Positions 1-8,772 of a stretch of 64,000 nt of DNA are shown here, in pieces (positions within the stretch are counted from its first letter, which is position 1; every line of letters starts with the position of its first letter). The notes under the pieces were generated by a model. That model was not told the origin of the DNA. It saw only the letters and a list, made by a program, of their open reading frames with translations, and ran no database searches. A program made the translations under genes and the position numbers. Source of the DNA: Paenibacillus roseus (GTDB lineage Bacteria; Bacillota; Bacilli; Paenibacillales; Paenibacillaceae); contig NZ_JAELUP010000004.1 of the NCBI RefSeq assembly GCF_016424485.1, positions 64,345-128,344 on the forward strand. The letters run 5' to 3'.

Positions 1-1
1 T

Positions 2-840
2 AAAGCATCGTTAAATGTAGGCTATGTCTCTGGAGACTCAGCAGCGGGCGTGACGCAAGACTTGAGCTTGCCAACAGCGGGAGCGAGCGGAACGACGGTT
101 ACATGGTCTTCCAGTAACGAAACAGTAATTGCGACCAATGGAACGGTAAACCGGCCAGCGAAAACAGCGAATGATGTCATTGTGACATTGACAGCAACGA
201 TCAAAAAGGGTGATGAGCAAGAAACGAAGCAGTTCACCGTAAACGTTCTGAAGCTAACAGCGTTTAACGATGTAGAGTCGGTAGCAACGGACAAAGCATC
301 GCTAAATGTAGGCTATGTCTCGGGAGATTCAGCAGCGGGCGTGACGCAAGACTTGACGTTGCCAACGGCGGGAGCGAACGGAACAGCGATTACATGGTCT
401 TCCAGTAACGAAACAGTAATCGCGACCAATGGAACGGTAAACCGGCCAGCGAAAACAGCAACCGATGTGATTGTGACATTGACAGCAACGATTAAAAAGG
501 GCGACGAGCAAGAAACGAAGCAGTTCACAGTAAACGTTCTGAAGTTAACAGCGTTTAACGATACAGAGTCGGTTCAAGCGGATAAAGCAGCTTTGAACAT
601 TGCTTTTGCCAGCGGTGAAACTTCCGTTAATGTTACGAAAAACCTGACGTTGCCGAATACAGGTGTGAACGGGACTACGATCACTTGGTCATCCAGCAAT
701 GAGGCCTTCCTTAAATCGGATGGAACAGTGACGCGCCCAGCTCATCATGTAGGTGACACAGCGATTACATTAACTGCTACGATTACGAAAAATGGAGTAT
801 CGGAGCAGAAAACTTTCGACGTCATCGTACTGAAGAACGG
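2..840 (+). repeat. Three tandem 291-bp repeats encoding Ig-like modules
   Basis: Units begin at 2, 293 and 584, an exact period of 291 bp (97 codons). Units 1 and 2 are almost identical at the DNA level, with mostly silent changes; unit 3 is clearly diverged. This pattern points to recent duplication or ongoing homogenisation of the first units. The array continues upstream of the window, so the total copy number is unknown. Confidence 0.9.
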
Positions 841-1429
841 TCAAACAGCAGCACCTGCTGCTTCTAGCATCTTGATCATGAATAACGTGACAGGACAAAA
901 TGATCTCATTCAGGTGTCTGGTTTGCTTGCAGGAGATATCGTGAAAGTGTACAGCTCTGAGGGTGATCAAATCGGAACCGCAACGGTTGCCAGCGGCGAA
1001 ACAATTGCAAGCTTGCAGATCACACAGCTTGGCGTAGAGGCTGGATCCGTGAAAGTTACGGTTACCCGCGGAACTTTGGACGAAAGTGAGAAAGTCACGG
1101 TTAATTATGCGAAAGAAGGAACGAAACCGTTTGTTATTTCCGAAAATGAATTGGTTACGACCAATGGTATTTCCGCGACAGTTACGGTTACCCCAACTGC
1201 TGGAACAGCGCATACTGGCAAAGAAGTTGTCGTCTTCCAACTGATGAAAGGCACCGAGCCAATCAGCATTGTTGTGTTGGAAAAAGACATTGTTGCTGCA
1301 GAGAAACTGACTGCGCGCTTTAATGTATCTGGTACAGGTTATTCTGTTAAGGTATTTGTAGTTGATTCTTACAGTGGAAGCTTTACAGAGGTTGGTAACA
1401 GCCTTGCATCCGCCATCGTTTTGGAATAG
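2..1429 (+). CDS. Repetitive Ig-like surface protein, C-terminal part (5' end outside window)
   Basis: The reading frame is open from base 2 to the stop at 1429, so the start lies upstream of the window. The protein is mostly three tandem 97-residue Ig-like modules of the atrophied bacterial Ig (BIG-like) type, each with the motifs ITWSSSNE, GTVNRPA and VTLTATI and ending in F.V.VLK. After about residue 280 follows a different beta-rich C-terminal region without an SLH domain or LPXTG signal. Such modules usually act as spacers in secreted or wall-associated proteins, so an extracellular role is inferred. The next gene encodes an SLH protein, which fits a cell-surface locus. A perfect hairpin follows the stop. 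No enzymatic domain is visible; a catalytic or anchoring domain may lie in the missing N-terminal part. Confidence 0.85.
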   Translation, partial: KASLNVGYVSGDSAAGVTQDLSLPTAGASGTTVTWSSSNETVIATNGTVNRPAKTANDVIVTLTATIKKGDEQETKQFTVNVLKLTAFNDVESVATDKASLNVGYVSGDSAAGVTQDLTLPTAGANGTAITWSSSNETVIATNGTVNRPAKTATDVIVTLTATIKKGDEQETKQFTVNVLKLTAFNDTESVQADKAALNIAFASGETSVNVTKNLTLPNTGVNGTTITWSSSNEAFLKSDGTVTRPAHHVGDTAITLTATITKNGVSEQKTFDVIVLKNGQTAAPAASSILIMNNVTGQNDLIQVSGLLAGDIVKVYSSEGDQIGTATVASGETIASLQITQLGVEAGSVKVTVTRGTLDESEKVTVNYAKEGTKPFVISENELVTTNGISATVTVTPTAGTAHTGKEVVVFQLMKGTEPISIVVLEKDIVAAEKLTARFNVSGTGYSVKVFVVDSYSGSFTEVGNSLASAIVLE

Positions 1430-1450
1430 TTAACGTCATTTAATTCCTGT

Positions 1451-1485
1451 AATCGAACCCGCCCACTCCCGGGTTCGATTATTCT
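1451..1485 (+). terminator. Hairpin after Ig-repeat gene
   Basis: Perfect 11-bp inverted repeat AATCGAACCCG / CGGGTTCGATT with an 8-base loop, 22 bases after the stop. The T-run is weak (ATTCT), so termination may be incomplete. Confidence 0.6.
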
Positions 1486-1506
1486 ATGAAAGAGAGGAAA
1501 TGTACT

Positions 1507-2868
1507 GTGAAGTTTCGATTGTTCAAGATCATGCTAATAGCCGCACTCTTGCTAATATCTCTTCCGTTAAGTGTTATGGCCGAACCTACGAATGTGACGT
1601 TAAAGGATGTTGCCAATAAAGTACAAGGGAATTCGTTAACGGTTGAAGGAACAACTAGCTATGAGGAAATCCTGATTAAGATTATTCGTCCAAATGGCAC
1701 TGTGTTTTATTATGATGTAGTAATCCCTGATACTACTGGGAAGTATATGGTTTCAGTTACATTGCCGAGCAATGCAGATGTAGGAACGTACACGATTGTA
1801 GCGGGTAAGGGTACTGATGTCGTAACTGGTCAATTCAACGTATCTGCCTCCAATCCGGGTACAGGCAATCCGGGTACTGGAAATGGTAGTGGCGGAGGAG
1901 GCGGCGGAGGTGGTTTGCCACCGACGAATACAGCTACTGTTCAAGCAGCCATTGGCGGGACGGTGACCCTGAATGGGGTAACGATCAATTTCCCGGCAGG
2001 AGTCCTGGGCAGCAATATCAAAGTAACGGTAGAAAAGGTAAGCGATCCTGCAAAGTTGCCAATTGATGCTTTGCAACGATTGGTTAGTGATGTCTTTGAA
2101 ATTACGAAAGACAAAGACGGCCTATTCGATAAAACGGTAACGATCACCTTGCCGTTTAATAAAAGCAAGGTAGAATTAGAAAAATTTGAAACTAAAATTT
2201 ATTGGCTGAATGAAACGACTGGTAAGTGGGTTCCTTTGGATAACCAGCAGATTGATTTCAATAACGGAACGATCAGCGGTACAGTCAATCACTTTACGAA
2301 GTTTGCTGTTCTCGCTACAGAGAAGCAAAAGCCGGCAGAACCGGAAGTGGCTCTGACTGACATCAAGGGGCATTGGGCAGAAGCGAGCATTGTGGGGCTT
2401 ATTAAGCTGGGAGCGATCAGCGGTTACCCGGATCATACCTTCAAGCCTAACAACAATATTACGCGGTCAGAATTTGTTTCCGTTCTAGTTAAGGCCTTCC
2501 AGTTGGAGACCTCAAATGGCAAAGTTTACTCCGATACAGCTAATCACTGGGCAAAAACTGCTATTAGCACAGCTGCAGAGCTAGGAATTGTAAACGGATA
2601 TAGCGAAACGACCTTTGGTCCAAACGATCCGATTACTCGTGAGCAAATGGCAGCAATGATTGTAAAGGCTGCCAAGCTTCCATTAGTAGAGGAAGGCAAA
2701 ACGTTTACAGATAGCTCGGATATCTCGGGATGGGCAGTACCTAGCATGGCTGCCGCGACTTCAAAAGGATTAATCGGCGGCTACAATGGTTCATTAAGAC
2801 CAAAAGGGAATGCGACTCGTGCAGAAGCGGCGGCGGTCATTCTAAAAGCAATCTCTATCAATAAGTAA
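1507..2868 (+). CDS. SLH-domain cell-surface protein with ZU5-like domain
   Basis: I chose the GTG at 1507 because AGAGAGG at 1491-1497 is well spaced and translation then begins directly with a signal peptide (KFRLFKIMLIAALLLISL, cleavage near VMA-EP). Domains in order: a short beta-rich Ig-like region (about 25-120), a Gly-rich linker (about 120-140), a ZU5-like beta domain (about 145-275; INFPAGVLG), then three SLH repeats (about 280-450) each with a W..A and a GY..G.F.P...ITR pattern. SLH domains bind pyruvylated secondary wall polymer, so the protein is secreted and anchored to the wall. No enzymatic motif is visible. It may form an S-layer-associated pair with the upstream Ig-repeat protein, from which it is separated by a hairpin. 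Confidence 0.85.
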   Translation: MKFRLFKIMLIAALLLISLPLSVMAEPTNVTLKDVANKVQGNSLTVEGTTSYEEILIKIIRPNGTVFYYDVVIPDTTGKYMVSVTLPSNADVGTYTIVAGKGTDVVTGQFNVSASNPGTGNPGTGNGSGGGGGGGGLPPTNTATVQAAIGGTVTLNGVTINFPAGVLGSNIKVTVEKVSDPAKLPIDALQRLVSDVFEITKDKDGLFDKTVTITLPFNKSKVELEKFETKIYWLNETTGKWVPLDNQQIDFNNGTISGTVNHFTKFAVLATEKQKPAEPEVALTDIKGHWAEASIVGLIKLGAISGYPDHTFKPNNNITRSEFVSVLVKAFQLETSNGKVYSDTANHWAKTAISTAAELGIVNGYSETTFGPNDPITREQMAAMIVKAAKLPLVEEGKTFTDSSDISGWAVPSMAAATSKGLIGGYNGSLRPKGNATRAEAAAVILKAISINK

Positions 2869-2927
2869 AATCATTAGTATTACATTAGAAAATCTGCAAT
2901 ATTAATAGCTTATACCAGTTGTCTAAG

Positions 2928-2958
2928 AGGACCAGAGCCGCGGCTTTGGTCCTTTTTT
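2928..2958 (+). terminator. Rho-independent terminator after SLH gene
   Basis: Stem AGGACCAGAGC / GCTTTGGTCCT (one G-U pair) followed by CCTTTTTTCC. Confidence 0.85.
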
Positions 2959-2992
2959 CCATTCCTATTACTAGCGCTAGCTGGGGCAGCAG

Positions 2993-3127
2993 CTTGACAA
3001 ACAGGAGAAAGCAGCGAAAGGGCAGAGGAATTCTGGAGAAACGGTAGTGCTCGCCTGTAAAGCGCGATTCCCCCTGCAAACCTCATTGCATACAGGAATC
3101 GGGCTTTAACAGCGATCGGAAGAATCC
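2993..3127 (-). repeat. Palindromic element copy R1 (type A, truncated)
   Basis: Read on the minus strand this copy carries the conserved block TTCTTCCGATCGCTGTT, the AAAGCCCGATTCC stem with its partner, and the block CGTTTCTCCAGAATTCC. One outer-stem arm is missing where the element abuts the response-regulator remnant at 3128. See the findings for the family. Confidence 0.85.
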
Positions 3128-3395
3128 GCGAAAAGAACAATATCCCGATCATTATTTTGAGTGCAAAAAGCGAGGATGCTGACAAGATATTGGGCCTTCA
3201 TATAGGTGCCGATAATTATGTTACCAACCGTTCAATCCGATGGACTTGTAGCCCGCGTGAGGTCCCAATTGAGAAGGTATGTGACTTTGGGTATTTTATG
3301 AAGGCATTAAAAAAAAATCGATTTAAACGGACTTACGCTGGACAAATCGGCAGTTGAATGGCAAGATACGACTGTTCCTGTTATCATAAAGATTG
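3128..3395 (+). pseudogene. Decayed OmpR-family response regulator fragment
   Basis: Translation of 3139-3216 gives [19 protein letters not shown] and GADNYVT, the beta-4/beta-5 part of a receiver domain including the conserved Lys region. The expected [19 protein letters not shown] follows only if two one-base deletions (near 3222 and 3250) are corrected. A later stretch at 3319-3372 reads [18 protein letters not shown], the start of an OmpR/PhoB winged-helix domain. The N-terminal half is absent; it stops exactly at repeat R1. The gene therefore cannot make a working regulator. No partner histidine kinase is present nearby. Confidence 0.8.
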
Positions 3396-3467
3396 CGAGA
3401 TATAACGGTGAGGGCAGACCGGAATTTTCGGGGGGTCCGAACTCTAACAGAAGCGAGGAGTTACTTG

Positions 3468-4061
3468 ATGACTAATAGTAGAATGAATTCTAAAGTTGAT
3501 GAATTTTTGGCTAAAGCTACCAAGTGGAAGCAAGAATATGAGAAGCTCAGACATATTGCTCTTGACTGTGAGCTGACTGAAGAAGTGAAATGGATGCATC
3601 CTTGCTACACATTTGATAAGAAAAACGTCGTATTAATACACGGGTTCAAAGAATACTGTGCGCTTCTATTCATCAAAGGCGCCTTGTTGAAAGATCCGCA
3701 TGGAATTCTAGTCCAGCAAACGGAGAATGTGCAGGCAGGGCGGCAAATCCGCTTCACCAATATTCAAGAAATCGTTGAAATGGAGCCTGTTCTGAAAGCC
3801 TATATCAATGAGGCCATTCACATTGAAAAAGCGGGTCTAAAAGTAGATTTGAAGGAACATAAAGAATACATTATTCCTGCGGAGTTTCAACAAAAACTCG
3901 ATGAGCTGCCCGCCTTGAAAACAGCTTTTGAAGCATTGACGCCCGGACGGCAAAGAGCGTACATCCTGCATTTTTCTCAGCCCAAACAATCCAAAACCCG
4001 GGAGTCCAGGATTGAAAAATGTATGCAGCAAATTTTAGACGGGAAAGGATTGACGGACTAA
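3468..4061 (+). CDS. YdeI/OmpD-associated family protein (DUF1801 type)
   Basis: ATG at 3468 is preceded by GCGAGGAG and gives MTNSRMNSKVDEFLAK, the usual family start; an in-frame extension to 3393 has no ribosome binding site. The product is 197 aa, normal for YdeI-like proteins. It has the DUF1801 core (about residues 15-120, with EVKWMHPCYTF and GFKEYCALLF) and a C-terminal YdeI/OmdA-type helical tail (LPALKTAFEALTPGRQRAY) with a basic end. Members are small soluble cytoplasmic proteins with an iron-chaperone-like fold; the role is not settled. It appears monocistronic: R1 and a pseudogene lie upstream and a new promoter follows. Confidence 0.85.
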   Translation: MTNSRMNSKVDEFLAKATKWKQEYEKLRHIALDCELTEEVKWMHPCYTFDKKNVVLIHGFKEYCALLFIKGALLKDPHGILVQQTENVQAGRQIRFTNIQEIVEMEPVLKAYINEAIHIEKAGLKVDLKEHKEYIIPAEFQQKLDELPALKTAFEALTPGRQRAYILHFSQPKQSKTRESRIEKCMQQILDGKGLTD

Positions 4062-4088
4062 AAGAAAAAGCCCGAAGAAATTTAAAAG

Positions 4089-4117
4089 TTGACAAATAAT
4101 CGGGATGTAACTATATT
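4089..4117 (+). promoter_or_regulatory. SigA-type promoter for the LLM monooxygenase gene
   Basis: TTGACA at 4089-4094, a 17-base spacer and TATATT at 4112-4117, about 85 bases upstream of the start codon. Confidence 0.75.
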
Positions 4118-4201
4118 AATTCTAGTAGTTTAATTCCGATTATTTTGATTTGTTTAAATGGAAGTAAAATGAATGGCATTATTAAAACGAGGTGGAGCAC
4201 G

Positions 4202-5215
4202 TTGTCAATTCGATTGAGCGCATTAGACAGGAGCCCTGTAAATAAAGGGGAAAATCCGACAGATGGTATTTTAAACACAGTGAAGCTGGCGCAAAAAGCG
4301 GAAGAATTGGGATTTCATCGTTTCTGGGTATCGGAACATCACGGTTCTGATGCATTGGCCGGTTCTTCTCCCGAAATCCTGATTTCTTATTTGGTATCCC
4401 AAACCAACCATATACGTATCGGCTCGGGCGGCGTCATGCTGCAGCACTATAGTCCCTATAAAGTAGCGGAAAATTTTAATTTGTTGTCGATTTTGGCTCC
4501 CGGCAGGATAGATCTTGGCGTCGGCCGAGGCCCCGGAGGGCTGCCGCGTTCAACGCATGCCCTCACCCCGGCCGTAAACGGGGAACCGATATCGCTTGAG
4601 GATAAAATAGACAATTTGAATCGTTACCTTCAGCCCGATGGAGTCGAAGGACTGCGCGCGCAGCCTGTTCCGACCTCCCCGCCAGAGCTGTATGTGCTCG
4701 GGACCGGCCAATCCAGCGCCGAATTGACGGCTGCACAAGGACTTCCTTACGTATATGCGCATTTTATTAACGGGGACGAGCCTTTGCTCAAGGAATCGTT
4801 ATCGACATATAGAACGAAGTTCAACGCAACCAAGGGAGAAGTACCGGAACTCATTTTAGCGATCTATGTGCTTTATGCGGATACCGATGAAGAAGCCGAA
4901 CGCCTCGCAGCGGAACAGGTGACCTATCAGGTTCACTTGCAAAGCAGCGGCAAAACGCTTTCGATTCAATCCCTGGAGCACGCAGAGAGAATTGGTCAGC
5001 AGGCCAATGAACCGTACACCATCAGTTCGAAGCCGACCAGCATTATTTATGGTACCAGGGAAACGGTTGTACGCAAGATTCTTAATATTAGCGAAGCTCA
5101 TAACATCGAAGAAATAATGATTTTGCCTGCCGTTCATAAATTGGAACAAAGACTTCAAACTTATGAATGGCTGTCTGCTGATATCAAACAATATCAGGAA
5201 GCGGAGAAGGTTTAA
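4202..5215 (+). CDS. LLM-class flavin-dependent oxidoreductase
   Basis: The start is the TTG at 4202, spaced six bases from GAGGTGG; this gives MSIRLSALDRSPVNKGE, the typical family N-terminus, while an upstream in-frame start at 4145 has no ribosome binding site. The 337-aa product is a luciferase-like TIM-barrel protein with the motifs GFHRFWVSEHH, IRIGSGGVML, HYSPYKVAENF and GRIDLGVGRGPGG that mark the bacterial LLM oxidoreductase subgroup (YceB/YvbT-like), which uses reduced flavin. The substrate cannot be read from sequence. It has its own promoter and is followed by a hairpin. It is probably cytoplasmic and monocistronic. Confidence 0.88.
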   Translation: MSIRLSALDRSPVNKGENPTDGILNTVKLAQKAEELGFHRFWVSEHHGSDALAGSSPEILISYLVSQTNHIRIGSGGVMLQHYSPYKVAENFNLLSILAPGRIDLGVGRGPGGLPRSTHALTPAVNGEPISLEDKIDNLNRYLQPDGVEGLRAQPVPTSPPELYVLGTGQSSAELTAAQGLPYVYAHFINGDEPLLKESLSTYRTKFNATKGEVPELILAIYVLYADTDEEAERLAAEQVTYQVHLQSSGKTLSIQSLEHAERIGQQANEPYTISSKPTSIIYGTRETVVRKILNISEAHNIEEIMILPAVHKLEQRLQTYEWLSADIKQYQEAEKV

Positions 5216-5248
5216 TTACGAATGGAATGACCGAATCATCAAGCGAAG

Positions 5249-5283
5249 AAAGCCCGAGCGGAGCAAGAAGCAGGGCTTTTCCG
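5249..5283 (+). terminator. Weak terminator after LLM gene
   Basis: AAAGCCC pairs with GGGCTTT across a 17-base loop, followed by TTCC. The long loop makes it a modest candidate. Confidence 0.45.
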
Positions 5284-5302
5284 CATTTAAAGGAGGAATT
5301 TG

Positions 5303-6520
5303 ATGACAGAAGGCATCTTGGACTATATCGATTCGTTAAAAGAAGAGATCATTGCAATTCGCAGAGATTTTCATCGCATCCCGGAGGTTTTGTTTGATAT
5401 TCCCCGTACTTCCGCCAAAGTAGCCGATTATTTGCGAGCTTTGGGACTGGAGGTGCACACCCATGTAGGCAAGCACTTTGGCAAGGGTGTGATCGGCATT
5501 CTCGACAGCGGCAGGAGCGGTCCTACTATTGTTCTTCGAGCCGACATGGACGGGCTTCCGATCAAGGAAGGCCATCAGCATTCATTTCGCTCAGAACACG
5601 ATGGCTTGATGCATGCCTGTGGCCATGATGCGCATATGGCGATACTCCTGGGAGCTGCCAAGGCACTTGTTCGCTATCGCGATCACCTGGCGGGAACGAT
5701 TAAATTTGTGTTCCAACCGGCTGAAGAAAGCGCCGTCCCAAGTCCTGTTGACGGACGAATGATTAGCGGCGGCAGGGATATGATTGAGGCGGGAGCGCTG
5801 GATGACGCCGATCTTTGTTTTGCGCTTCATGTGTGGCCGGAGCTTCCAGCAGGTACGATCGGCATCCATCGCAGCCATGCAATGGCGGCTTCCTCACATT
5901 TTCATATCTCATTTCAAGGAGTAAACGGGCATCACAGCACGCCGCATCTGGCGGTGGACGCTCTCTCCATGGCGACTCAGTATATTACGGATGTTAAATA
6001 TGCGCTTGCAACGGAATTGAATCCGTTCGAGACCAATGTGTTATGTTTTGGAACTCTCCATGCCGGAACAGCGATCAATGCCATTGCCGGAGAAAGCAAG
6101 TTAAGCGGTACATATCGGGTTTTAAGCTCGGAAATGGTAGACAAGCTGCACCGCATATTGGAAAGTCGGGCGGAAGCTATAGCCAGTGCATACGGAGGAA
6201 GCTACTCGTCTCAATATCGACTGGGAACGCCGCTTATCAATCATAAGGCTGCGGTGGAGCTGACAGTGCAGGCAGGCAGAACATTTTTAGTCGAGGAAAG
6301 CGTCGTATTGCTCGATAGGCCCAGCCTCGCGGGAGAGGATTTTGCTCTATACGTTCAGAAAATGCCCGGGGCTTTCGCCTTCCTTGGTATTGGAGACCCG
6401 TCAGGGGAACCCGTCTATCCGCTTCATCATCCGCTGTTTGAGGTGAACGAGGATGTACTGACTGTTGGGGCCAAGCTTTTCGTTCAATGGGTAAAAGAAG
6501 CAATAAAAACAGACGTATAA
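5303..6520 (+). CDS. M20 family metallo-amidohydrolase (N-acyl amino acid / hippurate hydrolase-like)
   Basis: ATG at 5303 follows AGGAGG at 5291-5296 with good spacing. The 405-aa protein has the M20D signature: RRDFHRIPE near residue 20, RADMDGLPI near 80, the metal-binding HACGHDAHMA near 105, the catalytic Glu in FQPAEES, HVWPELPAGTIG and a C-terminal AGEDFALY. The family hydrolyses amide bonds in N-acyl amino acids, hippurate or indole-acetyl conjugates using a dinuclear metal site; all ligands appear present. It is cytoplasmic (no signal peptide). It stands alone, between the LLM gene and a strong terminator. Alternative names are carboxypeptidase or IAA-amino acid hydrolase; the substrate is not resolved. 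Confidence 0.9.
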   Translation: MTEGILDYIDSLKEEIIAIRRDFHRIPEVLFDIPRTSAKVADYLRALGLEVHTHVGKHFGKGVIGILDSGRSGPTIVLRADMDGLPIKEGHQHSFRSEHDGLMHACGHDAHMAILLGAAKALVRYRDHLAGTIKFVFQPAEESAVPSPVDGRMISGGRDMIEAGALDDADLCFALHVWPELPAGTIGIHRSHAMAASSHFHISFQGVNGHHSTPHLAVDALSMATQYITDVKYALATELNPFETNVLCFGTLHAGTAINAIAGESKLSGTYRVLSSEMVDKLHRILESRAEAIASAYGGSYSSQYRLGTPLINHKAAVELTVQAGRTFLVEESVVLLDRPSLAGEDFALYVQKMPGAFAFLGIGDPSGEPVYPLHHPLFEVNEDVLTVGAKLFVQWVKEAIKTDV

Positions 6521-6586
6521 GCCCGGAAATCGGATAAGAGAGCGGACTTTCACCGCCTAGTCTCCCATGACGGGCGCACAATACTC

Positions 6587-6618
6587 AAGACACGGAAACC
6601 TCTTCCGTGTCTTTTTTT
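6587..6618 (+). terminator. Strong terminator after amidohydrolase gene
   Basis: AAGACACGGAA / TTCCGTGTCTT with a 5-base loop and eight T residues. Confidence 0.92.
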
Positions 6619-6724
6619 ATTCCCATAATGGTTCCATTTAACCTATCGTTTCTTTCATATTGTTTTTATGTGGTTTATCGTTGTGTTAACTTTGTAAAGC
6701 GACCGTTAAATCTCTCGAAAGCAG

Positions 6725-6753
6725 TTGAAACGTTCCGTTTTTGCGAGTATGAT
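6725..6753 (+). promoter_or_regulatory. Promoter of phosphonate catabolic operon
   Basis: TTGAAA at 6725-6730, 17-base spacer, TATGAT at 6748-6753. The shared bipartite motif starts eight bases after the -10 box. Confidence 0.7.
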
Positions 6754-6760
6754 GATTGTG

Positions 6761-6796
6761 AACAACATAATTAAAACTAAAAACACAAGAAAACAA
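6761..6796 (+). promoter_or_regulatory. Candidate DeoR-type operator, copy 1
   Basis: AACAACAT (6761-6768), 16 bases, then ACAAGAAAACAA (6785-6796). The same two blocks at the same spacing lie upstream of the ABC importer (13409-13444). The position just after the -10 box suits a repressor. That the DeoR regulator at 18161 binds it is inferred. Confidence 0.6.
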
Positions 6797-6828
6797 CTTT
6801 AGAATCCAAACTTGGGGAGATGGATCTT

Positions 6829-7806
6829 GTGAAAAACAAAATTTACTTAGATCGCAACAAAACAACGTACAAAGGCAATTTGCACCTTCACACCACATGG
6901 TCGGATGGATCGCTGCCGGCCGATCAAGTTGTCGAAGCTTTTAAAGCCAAAGGCTATCACTTCATTTCTTTATCCGATCATGAGGTGTATACGAGAACGA
7001 CCGAATTCAATGGCGAAGATTTCATTACATTGCCGGGAATGGAAAGAGGCGGACTGAATCTGGTTGCGGACAAAGATCCGGGTTATCACTTTGGTGTTCT
7101 TGATGATCCGACTGTAGAGCCGGAACAGAAGAGATTCGAACATTTGCAAACTTTCCCGACGCCAATCCCATGGGAAGGCGACCATTCGCCGCAGGACTTG
7201 ATTGATAAGATGCGTGCCCACGGCAATCTGGTTGTGTTCAATCACCCGGAATGGCATTTGACGCGTTTTGAAGATATGGTGAAATACGATGGATTTTTCG
7301 CGATTGAAATCTATAATCACGCTACGGAGTGGTCGACGTCAAGCTCTTACGGCGCAGCTTATTGGGATCATGCACTGCAGAACGGCAAACGCGTATTCGG
7401 AACCGCTGCAGACGACTCCCATGAGCATAACCCGAATTGGAACATCCCCGAATATGGCGGTGGCTGGGTACAGGTTCAAGCGGATGCGTTAACGCCTGCA
7501 AGCATTGTAAGCAATCTGAAAGAAGGCCGATTCTATTCGAGCAGCGGGCCTGAAATTTATGATCTGCGAGTGGAGGACGGGCAACTGGCGATTGAATGCT
7601 CGCCATGCAAGTTTATTATGTTTAAGGCATTCCCACTGAGAGGACCATTCGTCGGGAATTTCGAGAATGGCGAACCGCTGACGTTCGCATCCATGACCAT
7701 CGAAGAGGACATGCAGTACATTCGAGTGGAATGTGTTGACTTTGAAGGAAAAGTAGCTTGGTCCAATCCGGTGTTTGTCGCCGATCTGCTCCAGGAAGGG
7801 GAATAA
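6829..7806 (+). CDS. PHP-domain (CehA/McbA-like) metallohydrolase 1
   Basis: I chose the GTG at 6829, nine bases after GGGGAG; an ATG at 6820 touches that site directly, and the GTG start aligns exactly with the start of the next gene. The 325-aa protein opens with YKGNLHLHTTWSDGS, the PHP-domain HxH metal motif (H19, H21), followed by ISLSDHE and NHPEWH near residue 145 and AADDSHEHN near 195. PHP proteins hydrolyse phosphate esters or related bonds using two or three metal ions. It is the first gene of the phosphonate operon, next to a paralogue. A role in releasing a phosphonate from an ester or conjugate is inferred. No signal peptide: cytoplasmic. Confidence 0.85.
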   Translation: MKNKIYLDRNKTTYKGNLHLHTTWSDGSLPADQVVEAFKAKGYHFISLSDHEVYTRTTEFNGEDFITLPGMERGGLNLVADKDPGYHFGVLDDPTVEPEQKRFEHLQTFPTPIPWEGDHSPQDLIDKMRAHGNLVVFNHPEWHLTRFEDMVKYDGFFAIEIYNHATEWSTSSSYGAAYWDHALQNGKRVFGTAADDSHEHNPNWNIPEYGGGWVQVQADALTPASIVSNLKEGRFYSSSGPEIYDLRVEDGQLAIECSPCKFIMFKAFPLRGPFVGNFENGEPLTFASMTIEEDMQYIRVECVDFEGKVAWSNPVFVADLLQEGE

Positions 7807-7807
7807 A

Positions 7808-8764
7808 ATGAAATCGATCATCTATCTGGACGGGAGAAAGCTCAAATATAAGGGGAATCTTCATACGCATTCTACACGAAGCGACGGACAGTATGAGCCT
7901 GAAACGGTCATCCATGCTTATAAGAACAAGGGCTATGACTTCATGTGCTTGAGTGATCACGAAATTTATTTCAAATCCGATGCGTACGACGATGATCGCT
8001 TCATCATGATAGATGGTTATGAAATGGCATGTGAGATGAGCTGGCAGAAGATGGCCCAGCAGTATCATATTCATGGCTTGCTTGATCGGTCGTTGCAATC
8101 GGACTGCGAATTTGAGCATGACGAAGAACATGCGAAGCCGGATTATGAAAGCCTGGATACCATTCAGGAATTAATTGACGACATGCGGCATAAAGGCAAT
8201 TTGGTCATTATGAACCATCCGGAATGGTCCCGGAATAAACCGGAGGATTTATTGCAGTTGAACAACTATTTTGCCATTGAAATCTACAATCATCAGTCAG
8301 AGCTTGATGAAGCGGTTGGCTTCGGGGTTAACCACTGGGATTATCTCCTGAAAAATGGCCGGAAAGTGTTCGGGATTGCGGGAGATGATGCCCATGGCGG
8401 GGAGATAGACGCCGCGATTTCCGAGTTCTTCGGAGGCTGGGTTGAGGTAGAAGCAGAAAAGCTGGAACAGCAATCGATCATTAACGCCTTAAAGAGCGGC
8501 CATTATTACTCATCAAGCGGCCCGCAAATTACGGACCTTCGTGTGGAGGATGGTTTTATCAAGATCGAATGCTCACCTGTAAAGTTTATTAAATTTATTA
8601 CGCATCCTTTCAATGGTCGCACTTTATATCACCAAGATGCCTCTTCAATAAGCACAGGAGCTTACAGGATTGAAGGCAATGAGCAATATATCCGTATCGA
8701 ATGCGTGGACTTCGCAGGCAATATCGCCTGGTCCAACCCCATTTTTCCGGCGGATTTGCAGTAG
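7808..8764 (+). CDS. PHP-domain (CehA/McbA-like) metallohydrolase 2
   Basis: ATG at 7808 comes one base after the stop of its paralogue and is preceded by GAAGGGGAA. The 318-aa protein aligns with hydrolase 1 along its whole length: YKGNLHTHSTRSDGQ (HxH at 19/21), CLSDHEIY, NHPEWSR, FAIEIYNHQSE, GDDAHGGE and SSSGPQITDLRVEDG. All expected metal-ligand segments are kept, so both copies look active. Clear divergence in the middle (about residues 60-110) suggests different substrates rather than a fresh duplication. It lies between hydrolase 1 and a MATE transporter in the same operon and is probably translated together with hydrolase 1. Confidence 0.85.
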   Translation: MKSIIYLDGRKLKYKGNLHTHSTRSDGQYEPETVIHAYKNKGYDFMCLSDHEIYFKSDAYDDDRFIMIDGYEMACEMSWQKMAQQYHIHGLLDRSLQSDCEFEHDEEHAKPDYESLDTIQELIDDMRHKGNLVIMNHPEWSRNKPEDLLQLNNYFAIEIYNHQSELDEAVGFGVNHWDYLLKNGRKVFGIAGDDAHGGEIDAAISEFFGGWVEVEAEKLEQQSIINALKSGHYYSSSGPQITDLRVEDGFIKIECSPVKFIKFITHPFNGRTLYHQDASSISTGAYRIEGNEQYIRIECVDFAGNIAWSNPIFPADLQ

Positions 8765-8772
8765 GAGGACAT

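Noticed and set aside
2-840. CRISPR array
   Set aside because: The repeats are 291 bp, tandem, in frame and encode Ig-like modules; there are no short repeats with unique spacers anywhere in the window.
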